A stretch of 64,000 nucleotides of DNA from Biscogniauxia marginata. Its lineage: Eukaryota; Ascomycota; Sordariomycetes; Xylariales; Xylariaceae. Positions 1 to 11,304 of the stretch are shown here, piece by piece. The stretch lies in assembly GCA_022695795.1 (NCBI GenBank), contig MU404119.1, forward strand, positions 1 to 64,000. Direction: 5' to 3'. Within the stretch, counting starts at the first letter, position 1. Each line of letters starts with the position of its first letter. Below the pieces are notes generated by a model that was given only the letters and a program-made list of their open reading frames with translations, was not told the DNA's origin and did not search any database. A program made the position numbers and the translations under genes.

Positions 1-294
1 CGGAACTCCCAGGTCATAATGAAGGGGTTACTTTCGTTACCAATTCATACCGTGGTAATTTACCATGCAGGCCTAGCTTTGTCTTTTGTCTTTGGAAGCA
101 GCCCCCCCCCCCCCCCCCCCCCCAATCCGTTTATCACTGATATAATATTCCCGACCTCCCCCAGTTAGTTTCACTGTATAGTCAGTTCTATTTCCAACTT
201 TCTTTGTACTCTCGTTTTCTAATACCTTAATCACTTAATCTGAAACTATATTCTTATTGTTGCTATTCTTAGCTACCTACTCCTGAATGTGGCC
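1..294 (+). promoter_or_regulatory. Upstream region of the WSC-glyoxal oxidase gene
   Basis: There is no coding signal here. The stretch holds an uninterrupted run of 22 C at 102-123, an AT-rich segment around 140-150 and pyrimidine-rich sequence leading to the start codon at 295. It presumably carries the promoter and 5' UTR of the downstream oxidase. No individual operator is recognisable. Confidence 0.5.
102..123. repeat. Poly-C homopolymer run (22 nt)
   Basis: A single-base tract seen directly in the sequence, 170 bp upstream of the oxidase start codon. Such runs vary in length and are prone to sequencing error. Confidence 0.95.
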
Positions 295-3200
295 ATGATG
301 AGGGCCACACAGGGTAGTTCAGTCGCTTCCTCCATCTTAATACTATCTTCAGTTTACCTCTCTTCAGCCCAGTTGGCGATACCCGGTGCCGATCAATTAA
401 ACGGAACATGGACGTACAGTGGCTGCTACACGTAAGTCACATATCCTTCTTCTAGAGTCTAAGCTTCCCCATGTGCTAACCCTGGCCAGCGATGTTGGTC
501 GAACGATCGGCTCGGCTAGTACGGCCTCTAACACTATGACCATAGAGACATGCTTGTTGTTTTGTAGCGACAAAGACTTCGCTTATGCCGGAACTGAATA
601 CTCCAGTGAATGCTGTAGGACGACCTTATCTCTACTAGAAGCAGTGTGGCTACTGACGGTAAAAAGATTGCGGAAACAAGCTGGCAACTGGAGCCGTCGA
701 AGTTGACGACACAGAATGTGCTATGGGCTGTTCTGGTAATCAGACGGAAGCTTGTGGAGGCCCAAATCGATTAACGCTATTCTATAATCCATACAACACG
801 GGTCCTCAACCCAACACCGGCATCGCGAACTGGACGCACATAGGATGTTACACGTAAGTGCTTACTCTAGAATACATGTCTATTCTCGGAGCGTTGCGGC
901 ATATTATTTGTAGTAATGCCGTTTTCTCTCCTATTACTAACACCGATGGTAGCGAGGGTACTGGCGGCCGTGCTTTGACATTTGGTGCCGATGTTCCTGG
1001 CGCGCAGATGAGCGCAGCGAAATGTACTGCTGCGTGTCAAGCGGCCGGGTACATCCTTGCCGGTACCGAGTATGGTGGTGAATGCTGTAAGCCAACTCTT
1101 CTCAGCCCCTTTTCTGGACTTTGAGTCGACTAACCCGGACTAGACTGTGGTAATACGATCGCAAATGGCGCGGCGGCAGCTGACGATGGATGTGATATGA
1201 CCTGCAATGGAAACCAAACAGAGGTGTGCGGTGGCCCTAATCGCCTCAATGTTTACGATTTCAATATGGAATATTCTATCCCAACAAGTACTACCAGCAC
1301 TGTATCATCATCAACAACTATCACAACACCTACCACGACGCCTACTATAACGCCTCCTGTGACGTCTACCAGCCCTACCGCCGATGCATCGACAACGACA
1401 ACGACAACGACAGCCAGTCAAGCGGCACCTTCTGCGACTGGCTTTCCCGATGGATGGACCAACCAAGGGTGCTGGCAAGATGGTCCCAATGGCCGTATCA
1501 TGCCAACCTTCCAAGCACCTGATAACCAAGAGTTGACGCAACAAAGCTGCGCCCAGCTCTGTGATAGCAATGGTTACACCATCTCGGGAACAGAGTATTA
1601 CACTCAATGCTTCTGTAGCAATGCCATATACAATGGCGGTGTTGCCAGTGAAGATACATCCAAATGCAACACCCCCTGCGCGGGCAACAGTCAGCAAATG
1701 TGCGGTGGACCTGGCTATCTAACGATATACTCGAATGGGACTCCTCAAACATTCCTGCCCCCTGCTCCCCAGACGGGTGGTTTGAATGGGACCTGGACCT
1801 ACCAGGGCTGTTACGAGGATAATCTCAATGACTCGCGGACTCTCCCTTGGGCACTACACTTCCCCGGCACAAATACTCCGAGTCAATGCTTGGGGCAGTG
1901 TGCATTGTTCGGTTACACTGCCGCCGGCATGGAGTACGGCGAGGAGTGCTACTGTGGTGACCCCATCGACGTGACTACTGCGGGCGCCGCGGTTACTCCT
2001 GAATCTGAGTGCAATATTGTCTGCGCCGGTAACGCCTCGGCTATCTGCGGTGGTGGCTCGAGACTGACGATGTATTACTGGACTGGCGAGACTCCCCTGT
2101 ACGTGTTCAATTATCCCCAGGGCAACATTGCCGGCACCTACTCCAACCTCGTGGGTGGTGTCGTCACGCCCCTGATGACAATGCAGTCGATCACCGGCAA
2201 GGTCACCTTCCTGGAAAAATGGGGAACCGGTGCTGCGAACAGCACGGGAGCGTACGAACTAGACCTCAGTCAACTTGGTGACTTTGATGCTGCCTGGCGG
2301 ACCATGCATCTCAAGACCGATGTCTTCTGCTCTGCCGGTCTTATTCTCCCCGACAAGGCCGGTCGACAGCTGACTGTTGGCGGTTGGTCTCTTGACTCTA
2401 CCTATGGTGTCCGCCTGTATACCCCTGACGGCTCAGACGGTGTCAAGGGGACCAACGATTGGGAAGAGAACGTCAACGTGCTCAAACTCCAGAGAGGACG
2501 GTGGTATCCCTCTGCTATGACCATGACGAACGGCTCCATCCTCGTAATAGGTGGCGAGATCGGATCTAACGACAAGGCCGAGCCCACCCTCGAGATCTTG
2601 CCCCAGGTCGGCCCGTACCTCTACATGGACTGGCTCGAACGCACTGATCCCAACAACTTGTACCCGTTCCTGGCTGTCCTCCCCGGCGGTGGCATCTTCG
2701 TCGCCTACTGGAACGAAGCCAGGATCCTCGACGAGGTCACCTTTGACACCACCAAAACCCTCCCCAACATGCCCGGTGCCGTCAATGACCCCCTAGGCGG
2801 CCGCACCTACCCCCTCGAGGGCACCGCCGTCCTCCTGCCGCAGATAGCCCCCTACACCGACCCGCTCGGCGTGCTCATGTGCGGCGGCTCCACCACCGGC
2901 CACGAGGCCCTCGACAACTGCGTCACCATCTACCCGGAGGCCGCGAACCCGACGTGGACGCTCGAGCGCATGCCCTCGAAGCGCGTCATGTCGTGCATGG
3001 CGCCCCTGCCCGACGGGACGTACCTGATCGCCAACGGCGCGCACGAGGGCGTCGCGGGGTTCGGCCTCGCCGACGACCCCAACTACAACGCGGTGCTGTA
3101 CGACCCGTTCGCGCCCGTCGGCTCGCGCATGTCCGTCATGGCGAACACGACGGTGGCGCGGCTCTACCACAGCGAGGCGATCACGCTCCTGGACGGGCGC

Positions 3201-3647
3201 GTGCTGATCACGGGCTCGGACCCGCAGGACGGCAAGCACCCGGAGGAGATCCGCGTCGAGGTCTTCACGCCGCCGTACCTGTACAGCGCCAAGCCGCGGC
3301 CCTCGTTCACGGTCGCGAGCAAGGACTGGGCCTACGGCGACGCCGTCCCGTTCACGCTCGGCGCCGCCCCCGCCGGAGAGATCCGCGTCTCCCTGCTCGG
3401 CTCCGTATCCAGCACCCACGGCAACTCGATGGGCGCGCGCACGCTGTTCCCCGAGGTGTCCTGCGCCGGCACCGCGTGCACCGTCACCGCGCCCCCGCGC
3501 GTGCACATATGCCCGCCCGGCTGGTACCAGATGTTCATCCTGCAGGACGGCATACCGGCCGTCGGCACGTTCGTGCGCATCGGTGGCGATCCGGCAGAGC
3601 TGGGCAACTGGCCGCAGGGCGCTGACTTCACGGTCCCTGGCGTCTAA
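295..3647 (+). CDS. Secreted copper-radical (glyoxal-type) oxidase with four WSC domains
   Basis: Five exons: 295-431, 490-614, 667-853, 953-1086, 1144-3647, giving 1028 aa. The start gives a signal peptide with a hydrophobic core at about residues 10-25, followed by AQLAIPG. Four Cys-rich WSC carbohydrate-binding domains lie near residues 38-135, 141-235, 297-391 and 410-504. A Ser/Thr-rich linker (about 238-290) separates the second and third. The rest is a glyoxal oxidase beta-propeller and a C-terminal DUF1929-type E-set domain. The copper-radical residues of the family are all present: Cys590 (VFCSAG), Tyr649 (RWYPSA), Tyr869-His870 (RLYHSE) and His953 (STHGNS). This family oxidises aldehydes or alcohols and releases H2O2 outside the cell. 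WSC domains probably anchor it to wall glucan (inference). Every intron before the last exon falls in a WSC domain. The last third is much richer in G+C than the first part. Confidence 0.9.
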
Positions 3648-5761
3648 AGTGGAGAGGGGCCCGGGAGGGCGTGTGCCCAATATTTTCTTTTCTTTATAAC
3701 GACTTCTATGACGACTAAACATTAGTATTTCTTTCTCAAGTTACGTATATATATATATATTTAGCCATACCTACCTTTTCTCCAACGTCTTAAACAACAT
3801 CTACTACCTTGACTAACTTCGGGCCGGGTAATATGGAAAAAGGGGGTAGGGTAGGAGATGGACAGGGTTTTCCGGCGGCGTACAGTACGGGAATCGGACG
3901 TGAAGGTTGGACGAAATAGCGATGATAGCGGGAAGTACATACATACGCTACGTATAGAGTGCTGATCTCGATAATTCACGGCCGATGGTCCAGAAGACCG
4001 CCGGGTACCTGGCTAGCGAGCCTTTCGGACAATGGGAAAAGGGGGTCAGGCATACAAGAAAAAGGGGGAAGAGACTACTATGCTCGTCTCGGATAGGCTA
4101 TATGATATCATTTTGTATTATCCTTATATTCTATACCATATTAGTCTCCGTCTATGAGCTTGAAGCCTCGAGCTTTTACTTCCAAATTCTTGCATTTCCA
4201 ATTTTTGCCCCCTTTTCCTTGGGTATCCGCCTTTTCATCTTAGCGGATATGCATCTATTGCCATGACAGAACAATGATTTCCATGCAGTGGCCTCTTATC
4301 TTGCGTCACCAAACTGGCAACGATATTCTAGCACCAGAGATGTTCGCCTACATACTTGATGGGGAGGGTTTAGACATCGAGATTCCACGGCAAATGGTTT
4401 GCACGCCGGTTTAGGAGCTCATGACACTATGTTCATTCCTCTAAGCCGTCTGCTAAGCGGTGTTCTCTCCTATCCTGAGAGCTGTTTATATCCAAGATGT
4501 AAGTGTGCCAGAGATCGAGGCGCATGTGGAGGAGGACGTCAGGCGGGCGTGACCCTGAAGCTGGAGGATTCCGGGGTTGTTTGCGCTTATATGCACGCCG
4601 GTAGTATATGACGTAGAGCTTCTGGCCGTTATCCGATCCTGATGGATACGGTGATGGAGTGGTGTGGTGTGCATGCTGAGAAAGGGGGGGCCTCTTAGTA
4701 AAAATGAAGAGGGAATACATCATGTTTCTCAGTTTAAAAGTGAATCAATTCGGCTTTAGGTGTGTGACTACCTCGAGTTCATAAACAGTCTACCGTCTCC
4801 CGCTGTGCCGCATAACTTCTTATATAGAGACATAATCTAGCTCTACCTTGGAATTTATTAGGCCATATGTTGGTGCATCCCGCGTTCCGAAAATGAAGCT
4901 TAGAAACAGCAGCAAGGGGTTATCAATCAAGTTATCCCCTCCTCTGCTGATAGAGCACAAGAAAAATCTATCCAGCAGTATTCTTGTCAAACACTAAGTA
5001 GAGAAACCCTGGGCGAGGTGGGCATATGACGGTCGAGGGAATCATTCAATGATACGTAGTCCAGACATCAAACGTTTTCGACGAATCCTATTGATTAACT
5101 TGCACCTATTTTCGGCCACGCGTGGCCGCTTAGTGGCTTGTCGCACATCGGAAAGTTACGACTAGACTTCGCGGTTGACGCCGGCCCCCTCGGCGAATGC
5201 TTGAAAAACGCCATGCGTAAGCGTCTATTCGATGACGGCAGCCGGTGATTGTTAACCGTTACGGTATATAGCCCGGTGGCTTTGAAATTGATACGTAGAT
5301 AACAGCAGGCTAGGCGATGTTACAGCTGATCGAGCCGCTGAGTGCGAGTTATACGCTTTGGGGGCGTTGACGGAATGTCATAGTAGCACAAGAGCGGGAG
5401 GTCTGACCTCTCCAATCGGTCTCAAAACGGCTTCGACGTTGCAACAGGATCACGGTGTAAGTCATAATCTGGAGGCAATGTGGTGTATTTCCTTGAGTTC
5501 AGCCCTGGGGCTGTTTCGTGTAGAGTGGTAATTCCAAAACACCAATATCCGAGTTCGTTAGTGATGACGAAGGCGGAAATGCCACTTCTTTGGCCGCCAA
5601 ACAGCCACCACATAATCGGGCCTGTGGGATACAAGTGATGAGTAACGGAAGGATTCTTAAGAGCTTATAGATTGCCCTTGTCAGGGACCTCAGATGATTT
5701 TGATCAATTGCATGCCGTCTTTCCTCCTGGCGCGGAAGAACCTGAAGATTTTGTACGTACA
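3648..5761. other. Gene-free stretch of 2.1 kb
   Basis: It begins with the oxidase 3' region and a TA-repeat at about 3747-3760. Short open frames on both strands start at non-ATG codons or have no recognisable family, including one of 93 codons at 3985-4266. I see no supportable gene. The last few hundred bases presumably contain the promoter of the RTA1 gene. Confidence 0.5.
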
Positions 5762-6818
5762 ATGCCTGATATCGATGTCGCGCTCTCCTCATGCGACTTC
5801 GATACGTGCTCTATCTCCAGATCCCTTTACGGCTACCAACCTAGCGCAACAGCAAATGGTATATTCGCGGCAATCTTTACTGCAGCCCTGATTAGCTGCC
5901 TAGTTTATGCCGTTTCCAGGCGCAGATGGCTCGAGTTTAATGCACTCGTGTCGTTGGCCTGTATTTTCGAGATCATTGGCTTTGGAGCAAGGCTTTGGAG
6001 CTCATTTAAGCCCTGGGATGTAAGACTATTCGCAGTGTCGACGTCCTTGCTGACCGTTGCTCCCGCATTCAACACTGCAGGGTAGGCTACAGAGTATGAT
6101 ATTGTAAATGATTCCCCAAATGCTAACGAGCTGTAGGATATATACTACCGTCTATGAAACTATCACTATCTTAGGTGTAGAGCACTCTCCTATTGAGCCG
6201 ACGGCTTATTCACAGCTCATATGGATCGATGGGATAGGATTCGTTCTTCAACTCATTGGAATTGTAGCCGCATTTTTAAACCTCTCGACGGATACGGGCA
6301 TCGAGATCATTTCCAACAAAGGGAGCTGGATTATGGCTGCAGGAACCGGTCTTCAAGCTATTTCCCTGGCATGTTTTATCATGACTTTCACCGTGGTGAT
6401 TGTCAAAGCCGCCCTAATGTATCGGCATTTCGGATACACGACCTTTCATTTCGAGCATGGTTTTGTACCATTGTCTCGAAAGTTTAAGTTTTTCTTCGTC
6501 ATTATGGTGACGGCAGTAATCTGCCTATTTGCGAGGGCCGCCTTCCAAACATTACTACTCGGTTCTGGGTTCGCGAGCGAAATAGCCAAGAACGAGGCTC
6601 TTTTCATAGGATTCAATGGTTTCCTTGTGGCTCAATCCCTTGTCGGTTTGGCCATCACACACCCCGCGAGTTTCCTGCGAGATGGTCTGAAGGAGAGAAG
6701 GCATTATCGAAGTGCTTCGAGCTCGACATTGCTTGACAGGCCTCGACGCCGTGACACAAATGGCTATCAAAACGGAGAAGGGGTGACCTCGTTAGAGCTG
6801 GTAAACAACTTCATATGA
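5762..6818 (+). CDS. RTA1-like seven-transmembrane protein
   Basis: Two exons, 5762-6081 and 6137-6818, joined by a 55-nt intron with a CTAAC branch site, give 333 aa. The start is the first in-frame ATG (MPDIDVALS); the frame runs further upstream only from a TTG. After a short N-terminus (YGYQPSATAN, typical of the family) come about seven hydrophobic segments. RTA1 landmarks are seen: GFGARLW, APAFNTAGIY at the exon junction, and the LIWIDGIGFVLQ segment. The C-terminal tail is hydrophilic and rich in Arg and Ser. RTA1/RSB1 proteins are linked to resistance to aminocholesterol drugs and to sphingoid-base export or sensing. The substrate of this one cannot be read from sequence. Its stop is 126 bp from the convergent tgs1 stop. 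Confidence 0.88.
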
Positions 6819-6944
6819 GAATCGTTCTTGTACTCAAAGACCTCGACGAGGAATATTCGAAACTTGGAGTTATGTGATGTTGATTAGTAATGTAATTGGT
6901 CGTAGGGTCGGATGGTATCAATCAGTTTGGCCTCTAGGTCTGTG

Positions 6945-7852
6945 TCAAGAATCTTCATCCGATTTTCCATTCGGAGCCGCAGGCATATAAGCAACCATAG
7001 CTTTACTAGCACCCTCAACGCAATATTGCACGACCTCAATTTTGGTGCCATCAGGGACGAGCTTAGCGATCTGTCGCAAATCACTGGTACGAGGCAAGTA
7101 GAGCGCGTGGTCCATGGCCTTGTAAGCCCCATGTAGCTTTGCCAAATTGTACGGCTCCATTTGGCTGAGGTCGAATATCTCGTCAGTTCGATAGCCAGGG
7201 CCACCCCAAGGTGGCGATGCGAATAAAGCCGTCTTGGCCATGTCGGCTTGCAGGTCAGTGTCGAGCTGACCTGGCAAAGTTGTTAGAAGTTCCATGTATT
7301 TGAAACTGTCACCCAGAACCCAGGTGATATAATCGCCAACGCCATATAGTGATGCGTTATGCTGCGCGCATGCAAGAGTCGCAGCATCTAATTCAATGGC
7401 GATTACTTTGTCCCAGCGCGGTGTTGTGCCGTCGTCCTCGGTGGCGAGGGCAAGGCTGATTGCGTTGGCTCCTACGCCAGCGAAGAGGTCTATGACTGTG
7501 CGCTTCTCAGGGCTAATTATAGAAGCTAGGTCTTGGGAAATACGACTTGGATATGTTAGACTGAGCGTTATGTGACCACGAGATATGAGGGGAGGGGGTG
7601 TATACTTACGTTGCGACGGGCTCAGGAGTTACGCCATACCAAGCCTCATGTGTCAGGTATATGCCGTCGTCATAGTACGGGAATATAGTATACCGTTGTT
7701 GCCAGTATCTGCACAACGATTGGTTAATATCGCGGTCAAAAGGCGTGGTAAGAAAAAGGGGCGTACTTCTGTAAGTCCCAAGGTACCTCGCCTAGATGCG
7801 TCCAGTGATGGCAATCACTTGTGAGAGGAAGTTTCTTAGCGGGTTTCATCAT
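6945..7852 (-). CDS. tgs1: Trimethylguanosine synthase (RNA cap hypermethylase)
   Basis: Three exons on the minus strand: 7852-7767, 7708-7610 and 7560-6945, giving 266 aa. Tgs1 transfers methyl groups from SAM to the m7G cap of snRNAs and snoRNAs, making the 2,2,7-trimethylguanosine cap in the nucleus. Seen here: an N-terminal block with KYWQQRY and AWYGVTPEPVA; the SAM-binding motif I IDLFAGVGANA at about residue 85; and the catalytic SPPWGGPGY loop, the fungal form of the family's PPWGGP signature. Two ATGs are adjacent at 7852 and 7849; the outer one is used. The length matches compact fungal Tgs1. It is divergent from the GRASP gene, 423 bp away. Confidence 0.93.
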
Positions 7853-8275
7853 GACTATGCGAAGATGTGCTAAGGTCTAATGATGCTTGGTTGAATATCA
7901 CTGAGATTTTCTGGGCCAACGCAAGATATTCTTATGCAGTCAAGTCGTACGGGTGATGAAGGTGAAAGAGTGGAACGAATTTAATCAATTAACGAGGCTG
8001 GCTGTACTTGGGAAATTCAGCGCTGAAAACAGGATCCACTCTTTACTGCAGGAAGCTTGGACCTCTGCAGGTAGGGCTGATCGAAGAAATGACAGCTTGC
8101 TTTCTACTTAGGTTAGGGATTACGTTAGGGATTACCTCCCACCCATGCATATGAAGCTATCGCATCATCCTGCTTTACTAACCACAGTCTTAACAACGAC
8201 ACATCCACATTGCAAACCACCGGCATACATACGATACGAATATTAAAAAAAAAAACAAGGCGAAGGGTCTGAATC
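7853..8275. promoter_or_regulatory. Divergent promoter region between tgs1 and the GRASP gene
   Basis: A 423-bp spacer separates two head-to-head start codons. It contains a perfect tandem repeat of a 12-bp unit, GTTAGGGATTAC, at 8112-8123 and 8124-8135, which resembles a telomere-type TTAGGG box. An A-run precedes the GRASP start codon. Shared regulation is possible but is inference. Confidence 0.5.
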
Positions 8276-9764
8276 ATGTTCAACGCCCTGAACCGGTACC
8301 TATCGCGCCTCGACGGCGATGCGCGACCGCAGCAGAAAGAGGGCAACGAGTACGGGTTCCAGGTCCTGCGCAACACAAACCTCGAGCTGGGCATCGAGCC
8401 TTGGTTCGACTTCATCGTGGGCATCAACGGGCGCATGATCGTACGTTTTAATACCGAAGAGACTATTTTCCTCTCTCTCTCTCTCTCTCCCAACCCGCCT
8501 ACGATAGATCCCTCCTTCTCTATACCCGCCAATGGAGATGCGACATGAATAATATTAATAATAATGATAAAAAGGAGGACTGACGTCAACCCTTTTCTTC
8601 TGAATAGGACAACCCGGACCCTCGACTCTTTGCACAGGAGGTGCGCAACTGCGCCGGCGGAAGCGTGGCCCTGGGGTTGTGGAGCGCAAAGGTACGCATG
8701 ACTGCCTAACTTACCTACCTATTGCCATGTATCCCCGCGGAGAGGTAGAGGTTAGGATAGAAAGAACAAATGGGGCAGAACACGAAGACGAAGAAGAAGA
8801 AGAAGGAAAGCTGACGAAACGGGCAACTCTCCCCTTCCCCCCTCCGCAGGGCCAACGCACCCGAGTAATGCACATCCCCGTGCCTGCGGACACGGCGTCG
8901 CTGGGCCTGTCGTTGCAGTGGGCGCCCCTGGCGCTCGTGTCCAACATCTGGCACGTGCTGGACGTGCCGGCAAACTCGCCGGCCGACGCGTCTGGCCTGC
9001 TGCCCTACAGCGACTACGTGCTCGGCACGCCCGACGGCATCCTGCACGGCGAGGGCGGGCTCGGCGAGCTCGTCGAGGACTACATCGGCCGCCCGCTGAA
9101 GCTCTGGGTCTACAACAACGAGTACAACGTCACGCGCGAGGTCGAGATCGTGCCCAGCCGCGACTGGGGCGGCGAGGGCGCCCTCGGCTGCGTCCTCGGC
9201 TACGGCGCCCTGCACCGCCTGCCCGCCCCCCTGAGCGAGCCCGTCCACGCCCCCGGCGAGACCCTGTTCGACGGCGGGGACGGCACTTTCTCCGCCACGA
9301 TAGATCCGTTCGCTACGCCAGCGCCGCATCCCGACGCCTCGAGCACGTTTATCCCGGCCGCCGCCGGAGGAGTGGGAGTGGGAGTGGGAGCGCCGTCGTC
9401 CGATTTCCTCGTGCCGGCACAACTGGTCAGCTCGCCCCCGCCCTCCGGTGGTGCTGTTGCCGCGCCGCCGCGGGGCAAGAAGAAAGACAGACACGGCCAC
9501 GGCCACAGCCCGGCGAAGCTGGACGACTACTTCGCCGAGGAGGAGAGGAAGAGCAGGGCGCTGGATGGCAACATAAGCGCGAGCAAGACGCCGCCTCCGC
9601 CTCCGCCCAAGGCCGGTGGGGGCCCGCCTAAGGCAGTACCGCCGCCGCCGCCGAAGGCCGAGGAACCCAAAGCAGCAGCAGCAGCAGAACCCACCGCTGG
9701 CGGTGAAAGTGAAAGCGAAAGTGATAGTGATGATGATAGTGACAGTGACAGCGATGTTGATTAG
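8276..9764 (+). CDS. grh1: Golgi reassembly-stacking protein (GRASP family)
   Basis: Three exons, 8276-8440, 8608-8691 and 8850-9764, all joined in phase 0, give 387 aa. The first 210 residues form the two PDZ-like GRASP modules: GFQVLRNTNLELGIEPWFDFI, then VALGLWSAKGQRTR, SLGLSLQWAPL and the second-module segment LPYSDYVLGTPDG. The rest is low-complexity: Gly- and Pro-rich stretches, poly-Pro runs, and an acidic Ser/Asp tail ending SDSDVD that looks like a casein kinase 2 substrate (inference). Fungal Grh1 sits on early Golgi membranes, binds a coiled-coil partner (Bug1 in yeast) and supports COPII tethering and unconventional secretion. The start lacks the extra N-terminal residues of some homologues, and a Gly2 myristoylation site is absent (MFNAL). 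Exon 3 is very G+C rich. Confidence 0.93.
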
Positions 9765-10025
9765 AACGGAGAGACGGACACTTGTAAAATAATACCCCAA
9801 CGAATATGGGACGAGAGTGAGAGAAAAAAGAAACCACCATTATTAGATTCTCTAATTTGCACTTTTATTGGTGATCCTTACTCATTGCCTTCTGCCTTTT
9901 TTTTAATACTATAAATGTACATACGTAACGAGAAGTATCTCGTCTCAGTAGCGAGATCCTTGGGGCCCAGAATATCATCCCATTCGTCACCTTATAATCC
10001 CCCAATGCGCCCTCGTCCGGCTCGC
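9765..10025. other. Convergent 3' spacer
   Basis: A 261-bp tail-to-tail gap between the GRASP and ost2 stop codons. It presumably holds both 3' UTRs. No other feature was seen. Confidence 0.5.
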
Positions 10026-10767
10026 TCAGTTTATGAAGTTGATGCAGAAGAAATGTAGGATTAGACTGCCGAAGACATAATCCGCAAACGCCCTGGGGGT
10101 AAATCGTGTCAGTGGTGACCCAATTGCGCATATACGATATAATATAGTGGCAGTAGGTGGGAGGGTACATACCTCTCCTCTGAAACCGCAGGGAATTCGG
10201 ATTTGTTCGCTTCGTTGGTCTGGATTCGTAGGGATGCTGTATTAGGTTTCCCGCCTCGAATTAGCATTCCGGAGCTATTGATAGCAATGTAGGAATTATA
10301 GGCGTCGGCCAATGGGGTAGGTAGGTATATCGAAAGGAAAGGGGAAAAAAGAACGAGGAGGCGAAGACGTACCGGTGAGGACGAACTGTCCGACTGTAGC
10401 GGAGAAGCCTGACAGAAAGGCATTGAACGGCTAGAACGGCCAATTATTCGTTAGTCAAGATATTCTCTCCGTTTCTCTCCCCCTTCTCTAGATCTCTTTT
10501 CTTTGGAGGGTCACGTACGTAGTTCCCCGCCAGCACGCAGTAGGCGAACTGCAGGCCGCCGACGACGACCAGGAAGGCCATGAAGAGGTCGAGGAGCTTC
10601 GTGCGCTGCGGCGTCTGCTTCTGGTAGTGCTGCACGATGTTCAGGGCGACCTTGTCGATCTGCTGGGAGCTGTTGCTCGTGGTCTTGGCGGCCGTGCTGC
10701 CAGTCGTAGCTGCGGTCGTGGTAGCTGGCGCCGGCGATGCGGCGGCGGCCGACTTCTTAGGCGCCAT
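10026..10767 (-). CDS. ost2: Oligosaccharyltransferase subunit Ost2/DAD1
   Basis: Four exons on the minus strand, 10767-10519, 10430-10373, 10236-10173 and 10092-10026, encode 145 aa. Ost2 is a small integral subunit of the ER oligosaccharyltransferase that N-glycosylates nascent proteins. The family signature is spread over the exons: TPQRTKLLDLFM, FAYCVLAGNYPFNAFLSGF across the first junction, VGQFVLTASLRIQ across the second, and the C-terminal AFADYVFGSLILHFFCINFIN. Three hydrophobic segments are visible. The N-terminal 50 residues are a low-complexity Ala/Thr/Ser stretch that animal DAD1 lacks. The chosen ATG begins MAPKKSA; open frame continues upstream only from a non-ATG codon. Confidence 0.95.
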
Positions 10768-11304
10768 GCTTTCTGGTGCGCGAGAATCCAAGGATTGTGA
10801 ACCTTTTGTTGTTTTTTTGGTTCTTCTCTCTTCTTGGGGTTTCAATCCCAAAACAGAGTTGAAGACGGCTGGGCTAGGTTGAATTTTGGGAGTGATGTGA
10901 ACTTCTTGGACCCTGGATTTAGCTGGCGTGTAAGGGACACGAATTATCAATTGCGGCGGGCTAACAAGTGACAAACGGCGCTAGACATCCATGAGTAGGT
11001 ACCTACATACCTACCTCAGGTGGTACCAGATAGCAGCCTCTTACTTAATATGGATTAAGTGTGGCTAAGTAGTGCCTACCGAGTCTTGGAGCTTGAGCCA
11101 CAAGCTGCGTTCCTGGCGTCATCAAGGCCCCGCATTTTCCCTTGGATATACAGCTGAAGCTTCAACGACTCGTTTCCGAGAACACCGTGCTGTCCGTCGC
11201 ACATCATTAGGTAGTCCAGCAATTGACCTCTCTGCGACATCGCCCTGTAATATTAAAACCCTTCCGACCAAAGTTTCCAACAATACTCAATCATCACTTC
11301 CACA
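10768..11304. promoter_or_regulatory. Divergent promoter region between ost2 and the TMEM14 gene
   Basis: A 537-bp head-to-head spacer. It carries a short block of ACCT/AGGT repeats (10994-11022, with GGTACC elements) of a kind that recurs in many spacers of this window. No other feature was seen. Confidence 0.45.

Noticed and set aside
2793..3722. 309-codon open frame on the minus strand opposite the oxidase gene
   Set aside because: It lies antisense to the G+C-rich oxidase end, is composed mainly of Arg, Ala, Val, Gly and Asp, and matches no family. High G+C coding DNA produces such shadows.
3985..4266. 93-codon frame with a hydrophobic middle
   Set aside because: It is isolated, resembles no family, and its base composition looks like the surrounding AT-rich spacer.
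8715..9800. 361-codon open frame on the minus strand opposite the GRASP gene
   Set aside because: It is antisense to exon 3 and to an intron of a clear GRASP gene, and has low-complexity composition.
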